Assembly (NCBI GenBank): GCA_965213845.1
Contig: CBDCAI010000004.1
Coordinates: 1,888,609 to 1,952,608 of the forward strand
Source: JBBROS01 sp965213845
GTDB lineage: Bacteria; Pseudomonadota; Alphaproteobacteria; Acetobacterales; Acetobacteraceae
Length of the DNA: 64,000 bases
Reading direction: 5' to 3'
Every line of letters starts with the position of its first letter. Position 1 is the first letter of the stretch. The translations under genes and the position numbers were made by a program. The notes beneath the pieces are model-generated. The model was given only the letters and a program-made list of their open reading frames with translations, was not told the origin of the DNA and searched no databases. Shown here piece by piece: positions 40,476-48,703 of this stretch.

Positions 40476-41864
40476 ATGCCCCGCATCGTCGTGACTGCCG
40501 AACCCCCCCTCGACGCGAAATCGATCGCTGCAGACTTCAGCGATTGCGGCTTCGACGTATTGCTGTGCGATGAGGCAAGCGAGCGCTTTTTCCAGGAGGT
40601 GATCCGCCTGTCTCCTGACCTGGTCGTGGCGGTTTCCGCCTCGCCGAGCGAGATGCTGCTTGAATCGGCGGCACTGCTTAAGAAAGCGTCACCCTGTGCC
40701 TTCGTGCTCTTCACCTCGGACACCAGCCCGGCCAAGATCGAGCGTGCCGCATCGGCCGGGGTGCACAGCTATGTCGTGGACGGCTACTCGCCGCGCCGGC
40801 TGCGCAGCGTGGCGCAGGTGGCGCTGGCCCGGTTCCGGCACGAGCAGCTGCAGGGCGAGAAGCTGCAGACGCTGACCCGGGACCTGCGGGAGCGCAAGCA
40901 GGTGGAGCGGGCCAAGGGGCTGCTGATGCGCTCCCGCGGGCTGAACGAGGATGCGGCCTTCGAGCTGATGCGGAACCTGGCGATGCGCCGGCGCCTGCGC
41001 CTGGCGAGCGTGGCGGAGGCGATCATCGCCCTGTCGATCGGGGCGGAGGCGGTCAACCGGTCCGGCCAGCTGCGGATGCTGGCCCAGCGGCTGGGCCGTT
41101 GCTACGTGCAGCTTGCCTTCGACGTGCACGCGGAGTGGGCGGCGGCCAACATGCGGGAGTGCCAGGAGCGGATCGAGAGTAACATCGCGATCCTGCGCCG
41201 CACGGTCGCGGAGCGCGGCTGCGAGGGCGACATCGCCCGCATCGCGGCCTCGTGGGCGGCGCTGCGCGACGCGGTAAAGCCGGCGGCGCTGCCCGATGGC
41301 GTGGCCGATGTGGACCGGCTGGCCGATGCCCTGACGCGGGATGCGGAGACGCTCACGACCTTCCTCGAGACATCGGGGCTGGTGACGAACCTGCGGGTGA
41401 TCAACCTGTCGGGGCGGCAACGCATGCTGTGCCAGCGCGTGGGCAAGCTGTGCCTGCTGCTGGCCCTGGACACGCAGGCCGACGTTTCGGTGATGGCCAG
41501 CCGGGCCGGCGCGCTGCAGGAGGCGGCGGCGGCCTTCACGCGGGCGTTGACGGAACTGCACCGGATGCCGATCCGCACGCCCGAGATCGAGCGCTGGCTG
41601 CGGGAGGCGCAGACCCAATGGGCGGACATGCTGCCGTTTCAGAAGGGCCAGGGCGAGATGCCGCGCTGCATCGAGGTCAGCGAGCGGCTGCTGGACGTGA
41701 TGGAGGCGCTGACCGAGGCTTACGAGCAGGCGGCGCAGGTGCTGATCGGCGACCGCATCGAGACGTTTGAAGGTCCGGGTGAAGCTCCGGGCGAAGGTCC
41801 GGGTGACTCGCTTGGTGGCTCACCGGGCGAAACCCCGGGCAAGACCGCCGCCGCCGTCGGCTGA
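40476..41864 (+). CDS. NasT-like ANTAR regulator fused to two PilJ/NarX-type sensor modules
   Basis: 462 residues. Residues 1-125 form a receiver-like domain that lacks the usual acidic pocket and phosphoryl Asp, as in NasT. Residues about 135-190 are an ANTAR RNA-binding domain (VERAKGLLMRSRGLNEDAAF, LASVAEAIIAL). Two PilJ-type modules follow, each starting with a P-box-like motif: NRSGQLRMLAQRLG near residue 193 and NLSGRQRMLCQRVG near 310, similar to the nitrate-binding helix of NarX/NarQ. A Gly/Pro/Glu repeat tail ends the protein. I infer a one-component nitrate-responsive antiterminator. There are no membrane segments, so sensing is cytoplasmic. Divergent from the Asn-heptad gene. Confidence 0.85.
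   Translation: MPRIVVTAEPPLDAKSIAADFSDCGFDVLLCDEASERFFQEVIRLSPDLVVAVSASPSEMLLESAALLKKASPCAFVLFTSDTSPAKIERAASAGVHSYVVDGYSPRRLRSVAQVALARFRHEQLQGEKLQTLTRDLRERKQVERAKGLLMRSRGLNEDAAFELMRNLAMRRRLRLASVAEAIIALSIGAEAVNRSGQLRMLAQRLGRCYVQLAFDVHAEWAAANMRECQERIESNIAILRRTVAERGCEGDIARIAASWAALRDAVKPAALPDGVADVDRLADALTRDAETLTTFLETSGLVTNLRVINLSGRQRMLCQRVGKLCLLLALDTQADVSVMASRAGALQEAAAAFTRALTELHRMPIRTPEIERWLREAQTQWADMLPFQKGQGEMPRCIEVSERLLDVMEALTEAYEQAAQVLIGDRIETFEGPGEAPGEGPGDSLGGSPGETPGKTAAAVG
41769..41840. repeat. 12-bp degenerate repeat encoding a GEGPGEAP-type tail
   Basis: Units GAAGGTCCGGGT, GAAGCTCCGGGC, GAAGGTCCGGGT, then a 24-base variant and GAAACCCCGGGC. They encode a Glu-Gly/Ala-Pro-Gly tail at the C-terminus of the ANTAR protein. 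All unit lengths are multiples of three. Confidence 0.85.
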
Positions 41865-42003
41865 TCTGCGGAAGCGAGACCCCGGGGATGTCGCCGCAGG
41901 GGCTTGTCACGGCGGCCGGCAGCGCCGATTCTAGCGCCATGGTGCAACATTCGTTCGAGACGTGGGACGCGGCGGCGCGGCCCTGGGTCGTGCCGGGCCG
42001 CTG

Positions 42004-43782
42004 ATGCTGCGCGCCTTCTTCGCGTATTACCGTCCGCATCGGCGCCTGCTGCTGCTGGATTTCGGCTGTGCCGCGCTGTCTGGCGTGCTGGAGCTGGGGT
42101 TCCCGATGGCGGTGCGGTCGTTCATCGACCGTCTGCTGCCGGCCGGCGACGTGCAGGTGATGCTGCTCGCGATCCTGGGGCTGCTGGCGCTGTACCTGGG
42201 CAATGGCGGGCTGGTGGCGGTGATGAACTACTGGGGGCACGTGCTGGGCATCGCCATCGAGACGGAGATGCGGCGCCGGGCCTTCGACCACCTGCAGAAC
42301 CTGTCGTTCCGCTTCTTCGACAACGAGAAGACCGGGCACCTGGTCAGCCGGCTGACGACGGACCTGGTGGACATCGGCGAGGTGGCGCATCACGGGCCCG
42401 AGGACCTTCTGGTGGCGGTGCTGACCTTCCTGGGCGCCTTCGTGCTCATGGTCGGGATCAGCACGCCGCTGGCGCTGGTGGCGGGGCTGGTGGTGCCGAT
42501 CGCGGCCTGGGTGGTGATCAAGTACGGGGCGCGGATGGACCGGAGCTGGCAGGCGCAGTTCCGCCGGGTGGCCGGGTTCAACGCGCGGATCGAGCAGAAC
42601 GTGGGCGGTGCGCGCCTGGTGCAGGCGTTCGCCAACGAGGACCATGAGCGCGCGCTGTTCGCGGTGGAGAACGCGAGCTACCAGCAGGAGAAGCAGCGGG
42701 CCTACGCGCTGATGGCCACCAGCATGTCGTTGAACTACCTGGGCATGCGCCTGGTGCAGATCGTGGTGATGCTGGCCGGGACGTTCTTCATCGTGCGGGG
42801 CGGGCTGTCGATCGGGGATTTCGTGGCGTTCCTGTTGCTGGTGGGGGTGTTCTACCGGCCGCTGGACAAGATCGGGGCGGTGATCGAGATCTATCCGCGG
42901 GGCATCGCCGGGTTCCGCCGGTATCAGGAGTTCCTGGCGATCACGCCCGACATCGTGGACGCGGCGGACGCGATGGACGCGCCGCCGTTGCGGGGTGCCG
43001 TGCGGTACGAGGGCGTGCGGTTCGGGTACGGGGCCGGGGCGGCATCGGACCGGCCGGTGCTGGACGGACTGGACCTGGCGATCGAGCCCGGGGAGACGGT
43101 GGCGGTGGTGGGACCCTCGGGCGCGGGCAAGACGACGCTGTGCAGCCTGCTGCCCCGGTTCTACGAGGTGCAGGGCGGGCGGATCACGATCGACGGGATC
43201 GACATCCGGGCGATGACGCGGGCCAGCCTGCGCCGGCAGATCGGGATCGTGCAGCAGGACGTGTTCCTGTTCGGGGGCACGATCGGCGAGAACATCGCCT
43301 ATGGCCGGCTGGGTGCCAGCCGGGCGGAGATCATGGATGCGGCGCGACGGGCCCGGCTGGACGAGCTGGTCGCGTCGTTGCCGGAGGGGCTGGACAGCCG
43401 GGTGGGGGACCGCGGCGTGATGCTGTCGGGCGGGCAGAAGCAGCGGCTGGCGATCGCGCGCATTTTCCTGAAGAACCCGCCGATCCTGATCCTGGACGAG
43501 GCGACCTCCGCGTTGGACAGCGAAACCGAGCGGGCGATCCAGGCGTCGCTGGCGGCGCTGTCGGAGGGGCGCACGACGCTCGTGATCGCGCATCGGCTGG
43601 CGACGATCCGCACCGCGGACCGGATCGCGGTGGTGACGCGGGCGGGGATCGTGGAGATGGGTCCGCACCGGGAGCTTCTGGCGCAGGGCGGCGTCTATGC
43701 CCGGCTGCACGCGGCGCAGTTCGGGGACCTGCAGGACGGCGATCTGCAGGCCGGCGATCTGCAGGATGGGGCGGCGGCCTGA
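42004..43782 (+). CDS. ABC exporter, fused membrane and ATPase domains (MsbA-like)
   Basis: 592 residues from ATG 42004. Six membrane segments in residues 1-310 form a type I exporter domain (SFRFFDNEKTGHLVSRLTTD is the typical coupling stretch). The ATPase has Walker A GPSGAGKTTL, Q-loop GIVQQDVFLFGGTI, signature MLSGGQKQRLAIARI, Walker B PILILDEATSALD and IAHRLATI. It would act as a homodimer and may export lipids, lipid-linked sugars or drugs. The last residues are three tandem GDLQ(D/A) units. GalE starts 3 bases after the stop, which suggests a cell-surface glycan context. Confidence 0.93.
   Translation: MLRAFFAYYRPHRRLLLLDFGCAALSGVLELGFPMAVRSFIDRLLPAGDVQVMLLAILGLLALYLGNGGLVAVMNYWGHVLGIAIETEMRRRAFDHLQNLSFRFFDNEKTGHLVSRLTTDLVDIGEVAHHGPEDLLVAVLTFLGAFVLMVGISTPLALVAGLVVPIAAWVVIKYGARMDRSWQAQFRRVAGFNARIEQNVGGARLVQAFANEDHERALFAVENASYQQEKQRAYALMATSMSLNYLGMRLVQIVVMLAGTFFIVRGGLSIGDFVAFLLLVGVFYRPLDKIGAVIEIYPRGIAGFRRYQEFLAITPDIVDAADAMDAPPLRGAVRYEGVRFGYGAGAASDRPVLDGLDLAIEPGETVAVVGPSGAGKTTLCSLLPRFYEVQGGRITIDGIDIRAMTRASLRRQIGIVQQDVFLFGGTIGENIAYGRLGASRAEIMDAARRARLDELVASLPEGLDSRVGDRGVMLSGGQKQRLAIARIFLKNPPILILDEATSALDSETERAIQASLAALSEGRTTLVIAHRLATIRTADRIAVVTRAGIVEMGPHRELLAQGGVYARLHAAQFGDLQDGDLQAGDLQDGAAA
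43726..43770. repeat. 15-bp tandem repeat, 3 copies, at the end of the ABC exporter gene
   Basis: GACCTGCAGGACGGC, GATCTGCAGGCCGGC and GATCTGCAGGATGGG follow each other and encode DLQDG, DLQAG, DLQDG. In-frame like the other tail repeats in this window. Confidence 0.92.
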
Positions 43783-43785
43783 TGC

Positions 43786-44784
43786 ATGACGGTTGAACGA
43801 TACCTCGTCACGGGCGGGGCGGGCTATGTCGGCAGCCACCTGGTGCTGGCCCTGCGCGACCGGGGGGCGGAGGTGGTGGTGGTGGACGACCTGCGGCAGG
43901 GGCATCGGGCCGCGCTGCCGGCGGGGGTCCGCCTGGTCGTGGCCGACATCGGCGACGCCGGGGCGATCGGCGCGGTGCTCGCCGAGGGGCCCTTTGACGC
44001 GGTGTTCCACTTCGCGGCACGGTCGCTGGTGGGGGAGAGCATGCGCCAGCCGCTGCGCTACCTCATGGACAACACGTCCGCCGGACTGGTGCTGATCGAC
44101 GCGTGCATCCGGCACGGCGTGCGCCGCTTCGTGCTCAGCTCGACCGCGAACGTGTTCGGCGAGCCGGCGGTGGTGCCGATCGTCGAGGGGGCGGCGCTGT
44201 CGCCTTCATCGCCCTATGGCGAGAGCAAGCTGATGCTGGAGCGGGCGCTGCACTGGGCGGACCGGCTGCATGGGCTGCGAAGCGCCTGCCTGCGGTATTT
44301 CAACGCGGCCGGGGCGGACCCGGCGGGGCGGGCGGGCGAGGATCACGATCCGGAGACGCACCTGATTCCTCTGGCGATCGACGCGGCGCTGGGGCGCCGG
44401 CCGCCGCTGGTGGTGTTCGGGTCCGATTACCCGACCGCGGACGGGACCTGCGTTCGGGACTACGTGCACGTGACGGACCTGGCGGAGGCGCACGTGCGGG
44501 TGCTGCCTGTGCTGGAAGGGGGCAGCCGAACCTACAACCTGGGCAGCGGGACGGGCCACTCGGTCCGGGCGGTGCTGGGGGCGGTTGCCCGGGTGGTGGG
44601 GCGGCCGGTGCCGACCGAGGCCGGGCCGCGGCGGGCGGGGGACCCGGCTGTTCTCGTGGCGTCATCCGACCTGCTTCGGCGGGACACGGGCTGGTCGCCG
44701 TCACACGCGGCGCTGGAGCAGATGGTGGGCACGGCGGTGGCGTGGCGGGTGAGGCACCCGCTTGGGTATGGTGACGGCGGGTGA
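43786..44784 (+). CDS. galE: UDP-glucose 4-epimerase
   Basis: 332 residues. The Rossmann motif TGGAGYVGSHL opens the protein; the catalytic site is SSTANVFGE with YGESK (YxxxK), and FNAAGADP, GDxxHxHDPETHLIPL-like EDHDPETHLIPLAI and DGTCVRDYVHVTDLAEAH are GalE-specific. It interconverts UDP-glucose and UDP-galactose, supplying galactose for envelope glycans. It starts 3 bases after the ABC exporter and is probably cotranscribed with it. Confidence 0.95.
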   Translation: MTVERYLVTGGAGYVGSHLVLALRDRGAEVVVVDDLRQGHRAALPAGVRLVVADIGDAGAIGAVLAEGPFDAVFHFAARSLVGESMRQPLRYLMDNTSAGLVLIDACIRHGVRRFVLSSTANVFGEPAVVPIVEGAALSPSSPYGESKLMLERALHWADRLHGLRSACLRYFNAAGADPAGRAGEDHDPETHLIPLAIDAALGRRPPLVVFGSDYPTADGTCVRDYVHVTDLAEAHVRVLPVLEGGSRTYNLGSGTGHSVRAVLGAVARVVGRPVPTEAGPRRAGDPAVLVASSDLLRRDTGWSPSHAALEQMVGTAVAWRVRHPLGYGDGG

Positions 44785-44825
44785 TTTGACGGAATAACGC
44801 GGCGTTCACGTTTTCGCATGTTTTT

Positions 44826-44842
44826 GTTGTTTCGTGCTTGCA
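44826..44842 (+). promoter_or_regulatory. Motif shared with the second PEP-CTERM gene upstream region
   Basis: GTTGTTTCGTGCTTGCA lies in an AT-rich spacer 94 bases before the third PEP-CTERM start and matches GTTGTTTGCGTGAATGCA at 23318-23335 except for one gap and two bases. The spacer 44785-44935 contains no gene. Confidence 0.35.
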
Positions 44843-44935
44843 ATTGGAACGAAGTTTCGGCTACAAGGCTGTCAGAGAGTTCGGTCCGGCACGGCTCACC
44901 CTAGGGCGTGCCTCCCGCATAGAGGGACTGTTTTC

Positions 44936-45637
44936 ATGAGGACGCATTTCAAGGCTGCGATTGCCGTGGTGGCGATGACGGCGCTTGGCGGAGGGGTTGC
45001 CAGCGCGGCGCCTTCGTTCGCGAACCCGAACTTCACCGCGACGGTGCCCTCAGGCACCAGCTACTACAACTACAACGGTTCGACCGACTCCTGGCTGTCC
45101 ACGTTGGGCGCCGGCAGTGCGACGGGCTACTCGACGGCCGCGGCTCCTGGGTTCTGGGACAACGGCGTTGCGGCGGGCGGTGTGTCGCAGGTGGCGTTCG
45201 TGCAGAACGCCGGTGCGGAGATCTCGCAGTCGGTCGGCGGGTTCGTGGTGGGCCAGCAATACAAGGTGTCGATCAACGCCGATGCGCGTGCGGCGACCGG
45301 AGCGAGCTCGCTGAGCGTCCTGGTGAACGGCGTCGAGTATGGCGGTGCCGCCTTGTCGCCGGCGGTGGTCAGCTCGGTCGATCCCTATGGGACGTTCGCG
45401 ACACCCTGGACGACCTATACCTCTGCGACGTTCACGGCTGCGGCTTCGACGCTCACGATCGGCTTCCTGAACGACGGAAGCCCGACGGCGGCGGATGTGA
45501 CGATCGACCTGACCGCCGCGGCGATCTCGGACGTGGGAAGCCCGACGGCGGTGCCGGAGCCGGCGAGTCTGCTGCTGCTCGTCGTCGGTCTGGGTGGCGT
45601 GGCGTTGTTCCGTCGCCGGTTTTCCTCGTCGCTCTGA
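44936..45637 (+). CDS. PEP-CTERM sorting domain protein (third of three)
   Basis: 233 residues from ATG 44936. The signal peptide (MRTHFKAAIAVVAMTALGGG, cleavage near ASAAPSF) is followed by a beta-rich domain opening FANPNFTATVPSGTSYYNYN, with VVGQQYKVSINADARAATG and STLTIGFLNDGSP, resembling carbohydrate-binding jelly rolls. The C-terminus VPEPASLLLLVVGLGGVALF plus RRR is a PEP-CTERM. The gene ends 33 bases before a strong terminator and precedes glycan genes, so a role at the cell surface is likely. Confidence 0.9.
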   Translation: MRTHFKAAIAVVAMTALGGGVASAAPSFANPNFTATVPSGTSYYNYNGSTDSWLSTLGAGSATGYSTAAAPGFWDNGVAAGGVSQVAFVQNAGAEISQSVGGFVVGQQYKVSINADARAATGASSLSVLVNGVEYGGAALSPAVVSSVDPYGTFATPWTTYTSATFTAAASTLTIGFLNDGSPTAADVTIDLTAAAISDVGSPTAVPEPASLLLLVVGLGGVALFRRRFSSSL

Positions 45638-45670
45638 CGGTCCAACGCTGGCCGCCCGACGTGTTGTTGT

Positions 45671-45705
45671 AAAAAAAGGGTTGCTTCTGGGAGGCAGCCC
45701 TTTTT
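45671..45705. terminator. Strong bidirectional intrinsic terminator
   Basis: AAAGGGTTGC and GCAGCCCTTT form a 10-bp stem (one G-T) around a CTTCTGGGAG-region loop, with A7 before and T5 after it. It ends the third PEP-CTERM transcript. The following 197 bases (to 45902) contain no gene I can support and must hold the promoter of the WbsX-like gene. Confidence 0.93.
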
Positions 45706-45902
45706 CTATGGCTTTGTCCCTGGAGTGGGGGCGCAGTTTAGGACTTCTTCCATCCTTCATGCGATAGGATTGTCGGGTGCGTCCTAAGGTGCGGCGACGG
45801 GTGGGTCCCGGACGGGATTTCGAGTTCGTGCAATCGGCCGGCATCAGCCTCGTCCTCGGGCGGCTGTTGTCGTGACCAGGCTTCAATCGAGGGTTTGACC
45901 GT

Positions 45903-47759
45903 ATGCTACGTGCGAAGCCCGGCAGCCGGCCGAAGGCGAAGATCGAGATCGTCAAACGCCAGGGTGCGGCGGCATCGCCCGTCGTCGTCGGACAGAAAGC
46001 CGCGTCCACCGCATCGGCGGAATCCCCACCGGCTCCGTCGGTCCTGGAGATGATCGAGGCGGTGCGGCTGCAGCTCGACCCCACGGTCGCAGAGCCGCAG
46101 GGCTCCACGCACGTCTCGCCCGAGGTCGTGGCCGAGTTCCGGGACGTCCTGTTCGAATCGGTCTACCTCGAGACGCACGCGGACGTTGCGGCGGCCGTCG
46201 CCGATGGCTCGTTCGCGTCGGGCTACGCCCATTGGGAGCAGTGCGGGCGGGAGGAGATCGCCCGGAACGGCCGCGACATGGGCGGCGTGCCCAGCGCCCG
46301 CACGGTCCGGGACCGTACCGCAGCCGTCACACTGCAGCCGGACACCCGGGCGATGGTGGGCCGGGTCAACGACTGGCGCGTGTTGATGTATGCGTTCGCC
46401 CGGGGCGAAACCTATATCCCCGCAGTCGAGCCGGCCGTGGTCGAGGATCGGGCGTGGCAGTCACCGGTCACGACGTCGGTGGCGACCCGTTCCATATTGA
46501 GTGTGACCACGCCCGGGTTGGAGCATTACTATAATGTGACGCCGCAAGTCGTCGCCTTCTACCTGCCGCAGTATCACCGGGTGCGGGAGAACGACGAGTG
46601 GTGGGGCGAAGGCTTCACCGAGTGGACCAATGTCCGGAAGGCCAAGCCGAACTTCGAAGGCCACTTCCAGCCACGGGTGCCGCTGGGTCAGGACTATTAC
46701 GATCTGGCCCAACCCGGTGTGCAGAAGCGCCAGGCCGGTCTGGCCAAGGAGTATGGGATCCGGGCGTTCTGCTATTATCTGTATTGGTTCGACGGCAGGC
46801 GGCTCCTCGAGCGGCCGCTCGACCAGATGCTCGAAGACAAGACGATCGACCACGAGTTCTGCGTCTGCTGGGCCAACGAGAACTGGACCCGCACCTGGGA
46901 CGGGAAGGCGGGCGACATCCTGCTGGGCCAGGTGCACAGCGCGGAGTCGGACCGTCGCTTCATCCTGGACGCGATGAAATACCTCCGGGACTCCCGGTAC
47001 ATGCGGATCGAAGGCAAGCTGGCGCTGCTGGTGTATCGCGTCGACCTGCTGCCCGATGCGTCCGCGACGGCGGAGATCTGGCGGGAGGAGGTGCGCCAGG
47101 CCGGCCTGGGGGAGCTGCACCTGTGCGCCGTGCAGTTCTACGGCGTGACGGACCCGGCGCCCTGGGGCTTCGATGCCGCGGTCGAGTTCCCGCCGCATGG
47201 CTGGCTGGGGGCCGAGAACCTGATGGACCCGCAGCCCCGGCTGACCAATCCGGAGTTCAAGGGTTATATCTATGATTACGACAAGTGTGTCGATTGGGCG
47301 CTGGCCAAGTCGATTCCAGATTACCGCTGGTATCGCGGCGCCTTTCCGGGTTGGGACAACACGGCGCGGCGGCAGCACACGCCGCATATCTTTGCGCGAT
47401 CCAACGCGTTCTCGTTCGAACGCTGGGTGACTGCCATTCTGCGGCAGACCGCGTTGATGGCGCCGCCGTCGCACCAGATCGTCTTTCTCAACGCCTGGAA
47501 CGAATGGGGGGAGGGCGCGCATCTCGAGCCCGACGAGGCCGGGGGGTATCTGAACCTGATGGCGCTGAACTCGGCGCTGCGGGCGACCACGGACTCGTCG
47601 TGGCTGCTGACGGTCATGGGTCGGTTGCGGATGCAGGGCGACTACCCCGGCCGAACCGCCGACGAGCTGAGCCTGATCAACCACGTCCGCGGCCAGGAAC
47701 AGGCGCTGCGGGCCTTGTCGGAGCAGCTGCGTGGCACCGGCGCCAACCCCTATCTGTAG
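45903..47759 (+). CDS. WbsX-like glycosyltransferase / GH99-like protein
   Basis: 618 residues. The first 190 residues are variable, with a short module (SVYLETHADVAAAVADGSFA followed by SGYAHWEQCGREE) of the PDVAxAVxxGxFxSGxxHxxxxGRxE type seen in many surface-glycan proteins. From residue 215 to about 570 runs the WbsX domain: VVAFYLPQYHRVRENDEWWG, GFTEWTNV, GIRAFCYYLYWFDGRRLLER, CVCWANENWTRTWDG and LNAWNEWGEGAHLEPD. The domain is related to endo-mannosidase-like GH99 and found in O-antigen clusters. Likely cytoplasmic or membrane-associated glycan assembly; activity not proven. Confidence 0.88.
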   Translation: MLRAKPGSRPKAKIEIVKRQGAAASPVVVGQKAASTASAESPPAPSVLEMIEAVRLQLDPTVAEPQGSTHVSPEVVAEFRDVLFESVYLETHADVAAAVADGSFASGYAHWEQCGREEIARNGRDMGGVPSARTVRDRTAAVTLQPDTRAMVGRVNDWRVLMYAFARGETYIPAVEPAVVEDRAWQSPVTTSVATRSILSVTTPGLEHYYNVTPQVVAFYLPQYHRVRENDEWWGEGFTEWTNVRKAKPNFEGHFQPRVPLGQDYYDLAQPGVQKRQAGLAKEYGIRAFCYYLYWFDGRRLLERPLDQMLEDKTIDHEFCVCWANENWTRTWDGKAGDILLGQVHSAESDRRFILDAMKYLRDSRYMRIEGKLALLVYRVDLLPDASATAEIWREEVRQAGLGELHLCAVQFYGVTDPAPWGFDAAVEFPPHGWLGAENLMDPQPRLTNPEFKGYIYDYDKCVDWALAKSIPDYRWYRGAFPGWDNTARRQHTPHIFARSNAFSFERWVTAILRQTALMAPPSHQIVFLNAWNEWGEGAHLEPDEAGGYLNLMALNSALRATTDSSWLLTVMGRLRMQGDYPGRTADELSLINHVRGQEQALRALSEQLRGTGANPYL

Positions 47760-47774
47760 GCCGGAGGCTGCCCG

Positions 47775-48635
47775 ATGACCAACCCGTTGGTTTCGGTGAT
47801 CGTCCCCGTGTACAACCACGAGCGCTTCATCGAGGAAGCGCTGCGGTCGGTGATCCATCAGACCTACGGGCCGATCGAGCTGATCGTGATCGACGACGGC
47901 TCCTCGGATGGCAGTGCCGACCTGGCGCAAGCCGTTCTGGCGCGGGAGATGCCGGACAGCGTCTTCATCCGGCGTGAGAACCGGGGTGCGCACAACACCA
48001 TCAACCAGGGCCTGCGCCTCGCCCGGGGCGACTACCTCACGATCCTCAATTCCGATGATTCCTATGATGTCCGGCGGCTGGAACGGTGCATGCGCTGCAT
48101 CGAGCGGACGGGCGCCGAGTTCCTGTTCACCGACGTCTCATTCATGGACGACGCCAGCAGCCCCGTGGTGGACGACCCCTACGTGCAGGCGATCCGGGAT
48201 GCCGGCACCCGTTCGGCGAAGTTCCCGACTGTGGGGTATGCGCTGCTGAAAAATCAATTAGCCGTCAGCACGGGCAATTTCATCCTGTCGAACAGGGTCT
48301 GGAAGGCGGTCGGAGACTTCCGGCATTACCGATACGTTCACGACTGGGACTATATCCTGCGCGCGCTGTTTCACGTTGAGCCGTACTACCTGCGCGAGGA
48401 ATTGTATCGGTACCGGATCCATGGCACGAACTCGTTCAAGAGCCTGGGCGACGTCGAGAATTACGAGACGTCGGAGGTCATGCGGAACGCGCTTTGGCTG
48501 CTGACCTCCCGCGCCCCGATCAACGGCCGGGCACCGTGCCCGCATTACTGGCCGGGCTTCTTCGACTGGTTCATCGGCGTGTGGAACTACGCCGTCTACA
48601 TGCCGCAGAGCTGGCAGCCGAAGTACCTGCGTTGA
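47775..48635 (+). CDS. Glycosyltransferase family 2
   Basis: 286 residues of GT-A fold. The start VSVIVPVYNHERFIEEALRS and the nucleotide-sugar Asp in VIDDGSSDGS are classical GT2; the DxD-like metal site is at ILNSDDSYD, followed by the acceptor-side YVHDWDYILRALF. No membrane segment, so it works at the inner face on a lipid-linked sugar. It follows the WbsX-like gene by 15 bases and belongs to the same operon. Confidence 0.93.
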   Translation: MTNPLVSVIVPVYNHERFIEEALRSVIHQTYGPIELIVIDDGSSDGSADLAQAVLAREMPDSVFIRRENRGAHNTINQGLRLARGDYLTILNSDDSYDVRRLERCMRCIERTGAEFLFTDVSFMDDASSPVVDDPYVQAIRDAGTRSAKFPTVGYALLKNQLAVSTGNFILSNRVWKAVGDFRHYRYVHDWDYILRALFHVEPYYLREELYRYRIHGTNSFKSLGDVENYETSEVMRNALWLLTSRAPINGRAPCPHYWPGFFDWFIGVWNYAVYMPQSWQPKYLR

Positions 48636-48703
48636 CCCGGTCCAGGATGATGGGAACAGCGGTCCGGCCGACGATCGTCGGGCAGGGACACGGGGGATAG
48701 ATC

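Noticed and set aside
45706..45902. Possible small gene after the terminator.
   Set aside because: Only short frames without ribosome binding sites or recognisable sequence; more likely promoter DNA for the WbsX-like gene.
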